A stretch of 52,399 nt of DNA from Oligoflexia bacterium (GTDB lineage: Bacteria > Bdellovibrionota_B > Oligoflexia > Oligoflexales > JAGOVF01). The position numbers and the translations under genes were made by a program. Shown here piece by piece: positions 33,532 through 42,951 of this stretch (positions are counted from its first letter, which is position 1; each line of letters starts with the position of its first letter). The stretch is from assembly GCA_030432875.1 (NCBI GenBank), contig JAUILP010000018.1:1-52399 (forward strand), read 5' to 3'. The notes beneath the pieces are model-generated. The model saw only the letters and a list, made by a program, of their open reading frames with translations. It ran no database searches and was not told the DNA's origin.

Positions 33532-34995
33532 TTATCCACTTTGACTCGGAACATTTTGACTCGCAGCAAATATCTTCATGCGCGCAAAAATTTGAGTAAT
33601 CTCAGCTTTAGTGCGCAGGACATTAATCTGTGCTCCCGCGTACTCTGACTCATAGTTAATGACTTGAAACAAAATAGAACGGCCAGTTTTTTGCTTTTCT
33701 CTTTCTAGCGTCAATTTATTTTTTTGAATCTTTTCAATTTCTAAAAGCAGTTTTAGGCGACTCTTTGCCTCTGTCAAATGAGTTTCTAGCTGGAACCATT
33801 CAGAATCAGTGGCAAATACTTTTTCCTGAGAAACCACTTCAAGTGCTTTCGTTTCAGCAGCATAGGAACCCCGAACATTATCAAGGAGATTACCCATGAG
33901 GGGCATGGCAAATTTTAAACCGAGCACAAACGTAGGGCGGGACAACTCCAGGACTTCTTTGTTGGCATTTGAAAAACCCGTATCATGCCCATTATACATA
34001 GCCATACCAAATATATCGAGGGTGGGATCATATTTGCTTAGGCTGAGTTCTCCGGCCAGACGGTTCAGATGGATATTTTGCTCGGCAATTTTTACATCAA
34101 GGCGTTTACCCTTGGTAGGTAATTTTCGTGCCAAAAGCTCTTCAGCACTAGCCGGTGTGTTAAGCACCTCTTTGACATTTAACGACGCGAGACCGCGAGA
34201 CTGGTTAAAGGCGATTGAAGCATCTTTTTCTTCGCTTGAGGCCAAGGTAAGCTCAAGATCACGAACCTTGAGCAAAGATTTTGTCTGTACAGCATCGGAG
34301 GCATCTGTAAGATCATCAGCAACTTTTTTGCGCGTCCACGCATGCAGCTTTTGGGCACGATCTCGATTCTCAAGAGCAATCTTTACCATCTCGCGAGCAA
34401 AAACGAGGCGGAAATAGGCTCCTTCCGCCGCGGTCATTTCCCATTCCTGTTTGAATGTTTCGGAGGTTTTAAGCAGAGCCACCTGCTCCTTTTGTATTTC
34501 ATTTGATTTAGACAGCACATCAGCCGAACGCGAACCTCCCCATAAGGGATGAGAAAACTCAATACTTGGCCCTAGATCAAAATACTTTGGATTGGGAAAA
34601 AATTGGGGGCTTGCATCAATCATACGGGTATTTGTGATATTATATCCGACTTTTATTTCTGTACCCGTTTCACTAAGTTTACTTAAGCCCACTCCCGCGT
34701 TGATGTTTTCCACATGATTCATTTTTTGCATTGGATTTGCGGCTTCTTTTGCATCATAGGCCATTTGACCCTGCGAAAAAAGCACGGGAGAGTAGCGCGC
34801 ATCAATTTCAGCTAATTTTTTTTCTGCACTTTCGGATGTCGCGAGAGAAGCTTTGATCGCCAAATTTTGCTGCCTCACCTGAAGCAAATAATCCTCTAGG
34901 CTTAGGGTTTCTTGATTTTGGGCATTTAGGGGAGATAAAAAGAGAGAAGAGGCAAAAACAATGCTGATAACAGCAAGGAAATTTTTCAGAAACAT
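33532..34995 (-). CDS. TolC family outer membrane efflux protein
   Basis: The 487-residue product has a signal peptide (FLAVISIVFASSLFLSPLNAQ) and two outer-membrane-efflux repeats with long charged helices, as in TolC. It would form the outer membrane channel and periplasmic tunnel for the RND pump encoded 89 bases downstream. It is the first gene of the operon; the upstream 325-base gap holds the promoter. Length and helix pattern are typical. Confidence 0.88.
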   Translation of the reverse strand: MFLKNFLAVISIVFASSLFLSPLNAQNQETLSLEDYLLQVRQQNLAIKASLATSESAEKKLAEIDARYSPVLFSQGQMAYDAKEAANPMQKMNHVENINAGVGLSKLSETGTEIKVGYNITNTRMIDASPQFFPNPKYFDLGPSIEFSHPLWGGSRSADVLSKSNEIQKEQVALLKTSETFKQEWEMTAAEGAYFRLVFAREMVKIALENRDRAQKLHAWTRKKVADDLTDASDAVQTKSLLKVRDLELTLASSEEKDASIAFNQSRGLASLNVKEVLNTPASAEELLARKLPTKGKRLDVKIAEQNIHLNRLAGELSLSKYDPTLDIFGMAMYNGHDTGFSNANKEVLELSRPTFVLGLKFAMPLMGNLLDNVRGSYAAETKALEVVSQEKVFATDSEWFQLETHLTEAKSRLKLLLEIEKIQKNKLTLEREKQKTGRSILFQVINYESEYAGAQINVLRTKAEITQIFARMKIFAASQNVPSQSG

Positions 34996-35320
34996 GAATC
35001 AATCCACAAAAAATATGAGGTAGTAAAAATTATATGTTTAATTTTAGAGTGATACGAAAAATTTTCGTAAGCCTCCCTATCATTCCATAAAAATCATAAG
35101 CTGACAAATAATTAGTTCATGAGCGAAGACACCTGTAACAAGAGATTGAGCCCTGCCTACTTTATTCATTTCTCTGGACAATAAACTTTATACAGGCCCC
35201 CCACAAAAATCGCCTGACCCAATCAAAGGAAAACAGGAATAACTTCATCTCCCTCATCATCGAGATCAAGAAGACTATGTCAATAGAATAGGAGGGTCAG
35301 CATAACGCCCAAACCATAAA
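34996..35320. other. Intergenic region upstream of tolC, nothing recognised
   Basis: The sequence is AT-rich. A short plus-strand ORF (MSEDTCNKRLSP, stopping after 21 residues) has no support. The tolC promoter should lie here on the minus strand, but no clear boxes or operators were identified. Confidence 0.4.
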
Positions 35321-35659
35321 TTAAACCATTTTGCTCAAATAGGTATGGATAAAATATCCGCCGCCGAGCAGTCCAATGCCTGTAAAATAACAGGTCCAAA
35401 AGCTAAGATTGAACCTTTGTGCCAATAAAAACGGGACAAAAAATAACAAGGAAACGGGAACGGCCACAAGCACGCTTTTGGCGTACTCCACCGACTGCTT
35501 TGTGTCTCCCCATTCAATGTGAGAGAAAGCAAGAGCCAGTAGGGTCGTGAGAGGCAAGGCGGTAAGAAATCCAGCCAGTGACGTTTTTTTACCCGAAAGC
35601 CACGAGACGAAACTAATTAATACCGCTGCGACAATAATTTTACCAATTGCCAAGTACAT
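35321..35659 (-). CDS. DUF3147 family small integral membrane protein
   Basis: The 112-residue protein has four hydrophobic helices. Features recalled from DUF3147 are the SLAGFLTALPLTTLLAL block after the first helix and the FFVPFLLAQRF segment. It sits in the inner membrane; function is unknown for the family. It stands alone, flanked by about 320 bases on its downstream side and decayed transposase sequence upstream. Confidence 0.7.
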   Translation of the reverse strand: MYLAIGKIIVAAVLISFVSWLSGKKTSLAGFLTALPLTTLLALAFSHIEWGDTKQSVEYAKSVLVAVPVSLLFFVPFLLAQRFNLSFWTCYFTGIGLLGGGYFIHTYLSKMV

Positions 35660-36024
35660 ACTTATTTCCCTATATGATTGCTGCGAGGAAGTCGCCCGAC
35701 AACTTCATAAAAACATATATCCTTCCTCATATTTGCAAACGAAAAGCACCCAGCATAAAAGGCGCAAGCTCTCACCTGTGATACTTAAGAATTAAATAAA
35801 AAATACAAAAGACATATAATCATATTTTCGAAAACTCTATAAACCACTATTCATAGAGCGTATCTTATAGTGCTAATAAAGTTCAATATTTTATTTCTTT
35901 CTTACGACTAATGCCCAGGCACCTAATATTTGACCCCTGCTGTCGGACACTCCACAGTTGACGTTGAAGAACCACAATCATAACATACTGAAAAAAGTAA
36001 ATTTTACAGTTGAGGTTTTCAGGT
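35660..36024. other. Intergenic region before the transposase remnant
   Basis: No ORF or RNA gene is recognised. The sequence near 35937-35965 (GCTGTCGGACACTCC) might be part of the left end of the decayed insertion element, but no matching inverted partner was found downstream. Confidence 0.3.
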
Positions 36025-36748
36025 ATGAAAATGATTCCGACATGATTCAAGACTGTTCGTGATGCCCCCGAAGTTTCTAATTGTCCAAATTGTTTCACTG
36101 AACAAATAAAGATTTGGGAAACTAATCGTGCTGCTTTGGATTGCTGTGCTGATGCCTGCTCCCTTCTCTCTGTTCATGTAGGGGTATATTTATGCAGCTC
36201 TTGTGGAAGGAATTTTTCGGAATCAGCCGGATTTCCTTAGGGCCAGCTCAACAAATACTAATAGGGTGGTCAATGTAGCTATTGCTTCGGTTATTGAAGA
36301 TGGTATGCCGATTTCTAGGGTACCTCACAGACTTAGTTGGGATTTCGGTATTCGGCCATCTGAAACTACAATTAGGAACTGGCTAGGAGAAGCAGGCTCT
36401 GAATTAGTGGCGAGCGATTTTGTCGCCGGGAGCATTGTAGATTCATTTTCAGGTATTTTATATTGATGAAGCCTATAGTGGTTCCATAGCAATTATCATT
36501 GCCGCAGGTCCCCAAAATTCAGATTCCCTGGTTGGGTTTCTTGTTAAAGAAAAACTCTTAGCATGAAAGATATTAGGGAGCTTGGGTTAAGTTTACAAAA
36601 TCAACCAATATCTAAAACTAAAAATATAGAATTGAGCTCAGGTTGGGAGAGTTGGGATCAGGTAACAAAAGTTAGTAAGGCATTAACAAAACTATCATAC
36701 GGTGTAAAAGCTATGACCCCCTCTAAAACCTTTTTGCATAAAAATTAA
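36025..36748 (+). pseudogene. Decayed zinc-finger/DDE transposase of an insertion element
   Basis: ATG at 36025 opens MKMIPT, then an in-frame TGA, then FKTVRDAPEVSNCPNCFTEQ and a second cysteine pair (YLCSSCGRNF). This is an N-terminal zinc finger like those in ISL3-style and related transposases. A shift near the T-run at about 36210 leads into IFRNQPDFLRAS, a helix-turn-helix (RLSWDFGIRPSETTIRNWL). A second shift near 36450 enters VFYIDEAYSGSIAIIIAAG, which matches the first Asp-containing DDE strand (DExYxG). The ORF at 36563-36748 is the last traceable piece. At least one stop and two frameshifts make it nonfunctional. Confidence 0.7.
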
Positions 36749-37018
36749 GCACCTTGGTAAGTGTCAAAGTCTAGCCACATTTAAGAAACATGCTTAGCAT
36801 GACGCACAAGTCCCCAATGATTATGAAAGAGAGTTTATGTTAAAAGCAGCATAGAAATTTGTCCGAAATTTGGAGGTAAGTTCAAGTCTTTGGTCAATTT
36901 AAGGGATGAGGTCTCTGATAGGAAAAGCTTATTCGCAGCGTCAATTTCAGCGGCCTTCAAAGTTTGCCACTTTCCCCGCTCGTTTTGGTAACGAACTCAG
37001 AAGGTTTTACTTCGACCG

Positions 37019-37276
37019 CTAGGGGTTTCTATTAGTAGCTGCAAGTTTGGGTGTATTATTTTTTTTAGCTCTTCGTTCACCAAAAAGGCTATTATCTCGA
37101 GCGCGTTTTAATGAGACTGGGCTTCTAAGGAACATGTCATATATTTCGGCTGAAGTAACGTTAGCATTACCTTGTCCGAGTCGCATAGAAAGCCTATTAC
37201 AATTATCGGAATAATATACCGCTTCTTTATAAATAGACAAATCAATTAACGTACTCATAAAGGAAACCGCCTGCAT
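37019..37276 (-). CDS. Doubtful small ORF (85 aa)
   Basis: The translation (for example SIYKEAVYYSDNCNRLSMRL, then a basic lysine/arginine tail) is unrelated to families I recognise. The second Met (MSTLIDLSIYKE) has AGG about ten bases upstream and may be the true start. It lies between transposase debris and the tRNA gene. It could be a small basic protein or an accidental ORF. About 270 bases upstream of its stop side (36749-37018) hold no gene; they include only degenerate coding-like sequence. Confidence 0.3.
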   Translation of the reverse strand: MQAVSFMSTLIDLSIYKEAVYYSDNCNRLSMRLGQGNANVTSAEIYDMFLRSPVSLKRARDNSLFGERRAKKNNTPKLAATNRNP

Positions 37277-37369
37277 TATTTAGAAATGTTTGTCGGTATT
37301 TTTCTTACCAACAAACACCAATACATTGGGAAGGGAATTGACAACCATCTGAAAGTATAAGAAAAAAAG

Positions 37370-37443
37370 TGGGCCCACCAGGACTTGAACCTGGGACCCG
37401 CCGGTTATGAGCCGGCTGCTCTGACCAACTGAGCTATAGGCCC
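37370..37443 (-). tRNA. tRNA with CAU anticodon, probably tRNA-Ile2 (lysidine-modified)
   Basis: The minus strand folds into a 74-base cloverleaf beginning GGGCCTATAGCTCAGTTGG. The anticodon loop is CTCATAA (anticodon CAU), the T-arm GGTTCAAGTCC, and A73 is present. CCA is not encoded. Acceptor pairs C4:G69 and C5:G68 are the determinants used by TilS to convert CAU to lysidine-AU, which favours tRNA-Ile2 over elongator tRNA-Met. It lies about 97 bases downstream of rpoD on the same strand. Confidence 0.9.
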
Positions 37444-37540
37444 GTCATTCTTATGATTTCAAACTATCGCAAAAAATTATAAAGGTGACAACAAAAAACA
37501 AAAAAAATCACACCTATAGAACCCTCTAATCTCTTTTCTT

Positions 37541-40192
37541 TTACTCAATAAAAGCGCGAAGTTTTTTAGACCGCGAAGGATGGCGTAATTTTCTGAGAGC
37601 TTTTGCTTCAATTTGACGAATACGTTCACGCGTAACTTCAAAGCTTTGTCCAACCTCTTCAAGGGTATGATCGCTTTTTTCATTGATACCAAAACGCATA
37701 CGCAAAACTTTTTCTTCGCGGGGAGTCAACGTAGATAGGGCTTTTTCAGTCTGCTCCGTGAGGCTTCCTGAAATCACCGATTCAGAGGGGCTCATTTGTG
37801 ATTTGTCTTCAAGAAAATCACCAATGGAATTGTCTTCCTCCTCACCAATAGGCGTTTCTAGAGAAATCGGCTCCACAGCAATTTTTAAGACCTTGCGCAC
37901 TTTATCCGAAGGAAGATCCATTCGCGCGGCGATTTCTTCTGGGGTGGGTTCACGACCCATCTCCTGAACAAGATGACGGCTTGTCCTGATGAGTTTATTG
38001 ATAGTCTCAATCATATGGACGGGAATACGAATCGTACGGGCTTGATCCGCAATAGCGCGTGTAATCGCTTGACGAATCCACCATGTTGCGTAGGTAGAAA
38101 ATTTATAGCCACGTCGATATTCAAACTTGTCGACAGCCTTCATCAGACCAATATTTCCTTCTTGGATCAAATCTAAAAACTGAAGACCTCTATTGGTATA
38201 TTTTTTGGCAATAGAAACCACCAAACGCAAATTTGCCTCGACAAGGTCACGCTTGGCTTTTTCTGCCGAATCTTGCAAACCAATTAACTCATTATAGGTA
38301 CTCTGCACTAAGTCTGGCTCTAGGCCTGTTTCAATACGGCAGGTATTGACGGCTTGCAAACCAATCTCAAAATTTCTGAGAATTCTTTGCCATTCACGCT
38401 CACGAGCGCCTGGAAAAACCTCATTAGGTTTTGAACTAATGTGCTGTCTTAAAGTGATCACATCCGTGCCGAGCCGACGGGCATAATAAGTCATATCTTG
38501 TTCAGCTTCTCTTAAAGCCGTGGCATGACGCCCTAAAACATCAATAGCGGCACCTAAAATTTTTCGGTTTAAATTGAGCTCTCTTAGGGCATCACAAATT
38601 TCGACACGAAGTTTTTCAACATTTTTATCATTACCCGTCGCAACGAGCTTTTCATATTTAAGATAAACACCCAGCATGTTTTCGGTCAAAGCTTTGACTT
38701 TTTCCGCATGTTCTTCTTCATTATTGGAAGCTTCATCATCGTCAAAGCCTTTGATGAAATTTTTCATGCGCATTTCACCAGCGACGAACTGACGCGCCGC
38801 CTGTATAATCGTATTTAATCCCACCTGCAGATCAATCAAGCGCCGTAGGATATTGTATTCTTCCGATTCAATTTTTTTAGCAATTTCAACTTCACCCTCG
38901 CGAGAAAGCAGAGCAACACTGCCCATTTTTCGCAAATATATGCGCACAGGGTCATTTGATTTGCCTAAATCGGCACCAACCAACGCGACTTCAGGGACTG
39001 TGGTTTCCTCGGCGGTATCATCTGTGTCATCTACTCCTTCATCATCAGCATCCACTAATTCAGCCGCTTCTTCATCACTAATTTGTTTGCCGCGAACCTC
39101 AACCCCGCGATTGTTGAGCTCTCCCACAAGCTCATCAAAGTCAATCGGGTTTATACTCTTGACCCCTAAAATCGCGCAAATTTCCTTAACGGTCATGCTA
39201 TAGTCAGACTTCTTGGCAACCTCGATGATTTGTGGCAATGATTTGTTGACATCAATTGCAGCAGCAACCCCTTTTCGGTCAGAAGCATCGCTTTTACCAC
39301 TGGCTTTTTCACTTTTTGGTGAGCTGTCACTGGCATCATTTTGCGAACCATAATCTGATTTTTTCTTACGTCCGCGCTTCTTAACACCTTCTGGTCCCAA
39401 GATTTCTTCAGCGAACTGCTCAGCGCTCTTTTGATTTTTGCTCTTTAAAACTTTTTCAGGAGCGCTCTGGTCTTTCTTGCCCTTTTTAGGGGCTTTGGCT
39501 GAACTTTTTGTCTTTAGGGGAGCGACATTATCATTGTCTAGGGATGATTCAGGCGTGGGGCTTTCTTTAGCCGCATGCTTTTTAACTTTTTTACCCTTTT
39601 CCTTAGGGGCTGGATCTTGGGAAGGTCCTGAGGCAGAACTTTTAATTTGAACTTTTTCCGCTTTTTTTGAGCCTTTAGCTATGCTTTTTGTTTCAGCAGA
39701 AGCGTTTTTTTTGGAGGACGCCTTTCCCTTAGTCACGCTCTGTGTTTTTTTTTCAGAAGCCTTAGCAGCCTTTGCAGGAGAAGCTTTTTTTTCAACAACC
39801 GTTTTCGACGCTTTTTTACCTACGGTCTTTTTTACTGGTGCTGGTTTAGCTTTATCAGGCTTTACAGTTTTTTTTGCACTAGTTTTCACCGGCTTTGCTG
39901 CTTTCTTTTCCTGAGTCCCCATAAGTTTGGAGGCTTTTTTCACCAAACGGTCTATGAGTGATTTGTTTTTTGTACTGTGTTTCTTTGTAGTCTTGGCAAC
40001 CTTTTTCGTTTGTTTGGCGGCACTTTTTTCTTTTGTAACTTTCTTCACAGCTTTTTGAGCTTTAGGTTTTGATACAGCAACTTTCTTAGTGGAAGGAGCA
40101 GCTTTTTTAGCCTTGCTCACGGCTGCCGTTTTTTTTTCTTTGGTGCCGGATGTTTTTTTGTTTGTTACTTTCGGCTTAACTTGTTTCGCCAT
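37541..40192 (-). CDS. rpoD: RNA polymerase primary sigma factor RpoD with a long basic N-terminal extension
   Basis: The C-terminal 470 residues contain all sigma70 regions: 1.2 ([20 protein letters not shown]), 2 ([37 protein letters not shown]), 3 ([13 protein letters not shown]) and 4.2 ([20 protein letters not shown]). A sigma 1.1-like segment lies at about 315-365. Residues 1-305 are lysine/alanine/serine-rich low complexity, resembling histone H1 or AlgP tails, and make the protein 883 residues against about 613 in E. coli. It directs RNA polymerase to housekeeping promoters. dnaG lies upstream on the same strand, as in the classical macromolecular synthesis cluster, separated by 364 bases. 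Confidence 0.95.
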   Translation of the reverse strand: MAKQVKPKVTNKKTSGTKEKKTAAVSKAKKAAPSTKKVAVSKPKAQKAVKKVTKEKSAAKQTKKVAKTTKKHSTKNKSLIDRLVKKASKLMGTQEKKAAKPVKTSAKKTVKPDKAKPAPVKKTVGKKASKTVVEKKASPAKAAKASEKKTQSVTKGKASSKKNASAETKSIAKGSKKAEKVQIKSSASGPSQDPAPKEKGKKVKKHAAKESPTPESSLDNDNVAPLKTKSSAKAPKKGKKDQSAPEKVLKSKNQKSAEQFAEEILGPEGVKKRGRKKKSDYGSQNDASDSSPKSEKASGKSDASDRKGVAAAIDVNKSLPQIIEVAKKSDYSMTVKEICAILGVKSINPIDFDELVGELNNRGVEVRGKQISDEEAAELVDADDEGVDDTDDTAEETTVPEVALVGADLGKSNDPVRIYLRKMGSVALLSREGEVEIAKKIESEEYNILRRLIDLQVGLNTIIQAARQFVAGEMRMKNFIKGFDDDEASNNEEEHAEKVKALTENMLGVYLKYEKLVATGNDKNVEKLRVEICDALRELNLNRKILGAAIDVLGRHATALREAEQDMTYYARRLGTDVITLRQHISSKPNEVFPGAREREWQRILRNFEIGLQAVNTCRIETGLEPDLVQSTYNELIGLQDSAEKAKRDLVEANLRLVVSIAKKYTNRGLQFLDLIQEGNIGLMKAVDKFEYRRGYKFSTYATWWIRQAITRAIADQARTIRIPVHMIETINKLIRTSRHLVQEMGREPTPEEIAARMDLPSDKVRKVLKIAVEPISLETPIGEEEDNSIGDFLEDKSQMSPSESVISGSLTEQTEKALSTLTPREEKVLRMRFGINEKSDHTLEEVGQSFEVTRERIRQIEAKALRKLRHPSRSKKLRAFIE

Positions 40193-40556
40193 AATTTACA
40201 TTAACCCCAAATAAAAAAGTTTTCTTTCCCCAAGCATGATGATCGACTTCCCTATTGCCCTCAGTATCTAATTTGTTACTGCGGTACCCACCAATTTCAC
40301 ATTAAAAGGAAACATGAAGCGCTTGATCTATTACCGGCGCAGATGCTTGAACTGCGTTGGTTTTCCCTCAATTAGCATTTATTTTGCCTGTTTTCTGTCT
40401 CTGTTGGGTAGGCTTTCCGTCTGGCTTTTTGATAATCCATCAGCCTCACTATGGAAAACCTTTACAACCAAAAACAAATAATAAAAAGGTCATCGTACCT
40501 TTTTACCTAATTAGAAGCTAAAAATCAATTATTCCCGGATATTTGCCAAAAATAAA
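40193..40556. other. dnaG-rpoD gap; possible small plus-strand ORF
   Basis: The rpoD promoter should lie here on the minus strand. On the plus strand, AAAAGGA precedes an ATG at 40314 that opens a 55-codon ORF ending at 40481. Its product begins MKRLIYYRRRCLNC and has one hydrophobic stretch (ISIYFACFLSLLGRLSVWLF). It has no recognised homologue and may be chance. Confidence 0.25.
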
Positions 40557-42692
40557 TTACTTAAGGGAACTCAGTTGGCGCATGGCTTCCCCGATTCGTT
40601 TTGAGAGGATCCCCATTTGCATAAGTATTTGCTCTTCTTCCTGCGAAGAGGATCTTTGCGCTGGATCTAATCTCCCTTTTAACCTACTGAGTTCCTTTTT
40701 CAATTCTCGCACCTGATCTGCTATAAATAATCGCTCTAATCTCTTTCTTCTCCCTTCTTGAGGAAACGCTTTTTTCATCGAGAGGAGACGTTCGATGAAC
40801 GAGAGGATTTCTTCATCTTCTTTTAACTCTGCTAGGGCAAAAGGATCATCTAAAGGACTAATATGACTATCTAATTTTAACATCCAAGCATCACATAAAT
40901 TCCCCCAATTGCCTGGGAGTAACCCTAGGTTCCCTTGCCGCCAAGCCCTTATTTGTTCTCGCTCATGTTTTTCAGTGGGGCTCAGATAAAGCAAATGTCC
41001 CAGTATTTCGATTTCACTTTGTGTCAGTTTGTACTTGGGCTTAGGTAAATTTTTCTGAATTGAGGCGATCTCTTCTCCTCCCCTTTGTAGGGAGGCGTTA
41101 GCTTGGGGGTAGGTTTTACTTCCCCTCTCCGGACCAACCCTTGATTGAGAGAGTGCTGAAGGAGTGAAGCGACCAGCACCGCCGCTAATGTTTGAGGGGT
41201 TTTGTCCTGCCGAAGCTGGGGGAATATCTCTGGGATTCTCCTTGATTATTGGCGTTTTTCCCTGCGAGGCTACCCCAGCAAAATTCTGCTGGGCATTTTT
41301 AAAGCTGCGGGCCTGCGCATTATGAATTTCTTGGTTTTTCAGACCAAGTTCCAAATCACTGAGTTTAATGCCTGTCTTTTCACTTAGGCGGGCAAGTAAA
41401 TAGCCTTTTTTAAGAGGGTCAAGGCTCACAGCAAGCCAAGGAAAAATATCAGACTTAATAATTTCAAGCATGGGCATAGAGCTACTATTAAGATTTTGGT
41501 CATCTTTAAGCAACTGTTCAAAAAGATATTCCTCAGCAGCTTGAGCCTTTGCAAGAACATCTTTCAGCGCATCAACGCCTTGCGAAGTTACAAACGTATC
41601 AGGATCTTCTCCCCGAGGCAGGCTTCCCACACGCATATCAAAATGACCAAACCCTATGGCCAGCCGAGCCGCCGCCATGCTCGCCTTAAATCCGGCACCA
41701 TCCCCGTCAAAGAGTATATAAACCTTTGAACACAGAGGCTTTATAGCACGGAGATGATCCTCGGTTAAGGCTGTACCCAAAACGGCAACACAATTCTTTA
41801 GGCCAAGGTGCCACAATTTTAAGGCATCCATATAGCCTTCGACAATGATGATCTCTTTTTTTTCCCTTATGTACGGCTTAGCGTAAGCCAACCCAAAAAG
41901 TATCTTCCCTTTTTTAAAGAAAAGGGTTTCTTTACTATTGAGGTACTTAGGTTCTTGGTCTTTTTCGAGTGTTCTCCCGCCAAAAGCTATAACCCTGCCC
42001 CATTGATCGCTTATAGGTATCATTAAGCGATTGCGGAAAAAATCAAAAACACTCTGATCACTGGCCCGCTTTCCTCCGAGAGACAACGCAATAATTTCAT
42101 CATCCTTTGCCCCCAATTTCCTAAGGTGGTTTATAAGCCCCTGGCCAGGAGCAAAACCCACACCATGCTCCTGCTGAAAACTTTGGCTAAACCCACGGGA
42201 CAAAAAATAGTTTGCTGCCGCTACACCAGAATGAGAGTGACTGAGCTCATCTTGAAAAAAAAGACTAGCTGCCTGCATTAAGCGAAATGCCCTCGTCCTA
42301 TCTACAGCCCATTTTTTGTCGCTGCTATTTTCTTGATTTTGGATCCAAGTATTTGTGGCCTGGGAGCCATTATCTGAATACCCACTCGAGGCTCCCAATA
42401 AAACAGGAGGAATAGATATGCCATAAAGATCAGCCAAATAAATAAGTGCGCCTTTAAAATCGACACCTTCTCGCTGACGCACAAAATCAATGACATCTCC
42501 GCTTATTTTGCAGCCAAAGCAAAAGAATCGTTGTTCAAATAGATAAAAACTCGGAGTTTTTTCCCCGTGAAAGGGACAGCAGGTCGCATAATTTGATCCG
42601 CGTTTTTCTAATTTATAAAAACGCGCCACAAGATCTTGCAAAGAAGCCTTTTGCAATACGAGTTCTTTAAGTTCAACTAATGCATGCGTCAT
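40557..42692 (-). CDS. dnaG: DNA primase
   Basis: The 711-residue protein has the CHC2 zinc-binding domain (CCPFHGEKTPSF, FFCFGCKISGDV), the DnaG catalytic core and a TOPRIM domain (IIVEGYMDALKLW, LGTALTEDHL, ILFDGDGAGFKAS). A proline/serine-rich linker (about 470-550) joins the helicase-interacting C-terminal domain. It makes RNA primers at the replication fork. The length exceeds E. coli DnaG (581), mainly through the linker. It precedes rpoD on the same strand. Confidence 0.95.
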   Translation of the reverse strand: MTHALVELKELVLQKASLQDLVARFYKLEKRGSNYATCCPFHGEKTPSFYLFEQRFFCFGCKISGDVIDFVRQREGVDFKGALIYLADLYGISIPPVLLGASSGYSDNGSQATNTWIQNQENSSDKKWAVDRTRAFRLMQAASLFFQDELSHSHSGVAAANYFLSRGFSQSFQQEHGVGFAPGQGLINHLRKLGAKDDEIIALSLGGKRASDQSVFDFFRNRLMIPISDQWGRVIAFGGRTLEKDQEPKYLNSKETLFFKKGKILFGLAYAKPYIREKKEIIIVEGYMDALKLWHLGLKNCVAVLGTALTEDHLRAIKPLCSKVYILFDGDGAGFKASMAAARLAIGFGHFDMRVGSLPRGEDPDTFVTSQGVDALKDVLAKAQAAEEYLFEQLLKDDQNLNSSSMPMLEIIKSDIFPWLAVSLDPLKKGYLLARLSEKTGIKLSDLELGLKNQEIHNAQARSFKNAQQNFAGVASQGKTPIIKENPRDIPPASAGQNPSNISGGAGRFTPSALSQSRVGPERGSKTYPQANASLQRGGEEIASIQKNLPKPKYKLTQSEIEILGHLLYLSPTEKHEREQIRAWRQGNLGLLPGNWGNLCDAWMLKLDSHISPLDDPFALAELKEDEEILSFIERLLSMKKAFPQEGRRKRLERLFIADQVRELKKELSRLKGRLDPAQRSSSQEEEQILMQMGILSKRIGEAMRQLSSLK

Positions 42693-42951
42693 ATGCCCAT
42701 CTCTCTTTTTTTAAAAAATGGCCATCCCTATATTGGGTTAGGGACGCACGGGAGTGTGCTTTTTGATCAAATTTAAAACAAATTGGCCCAATGAACCATG
42801 CCCAAACGAAATTTATTTCATTCGGATATCATATCCTAAGACATAATGCATCGCAGAAAAATCCCAGCGGGTAAAATAGAGAGTTTGAAACATCTTAATG
42901 CGACGAGGCGACCTAGGATATTTTACTGGCGCATCTGCACCCCAAGATAAA

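Noticed and set aside
36203-36466. 87-residue ORF as an intact gene
   Set aside because: It is one frame-fragment of a transposase whose zinc finger lies in the preceding frame and whose DDE strand lies in the following frame.
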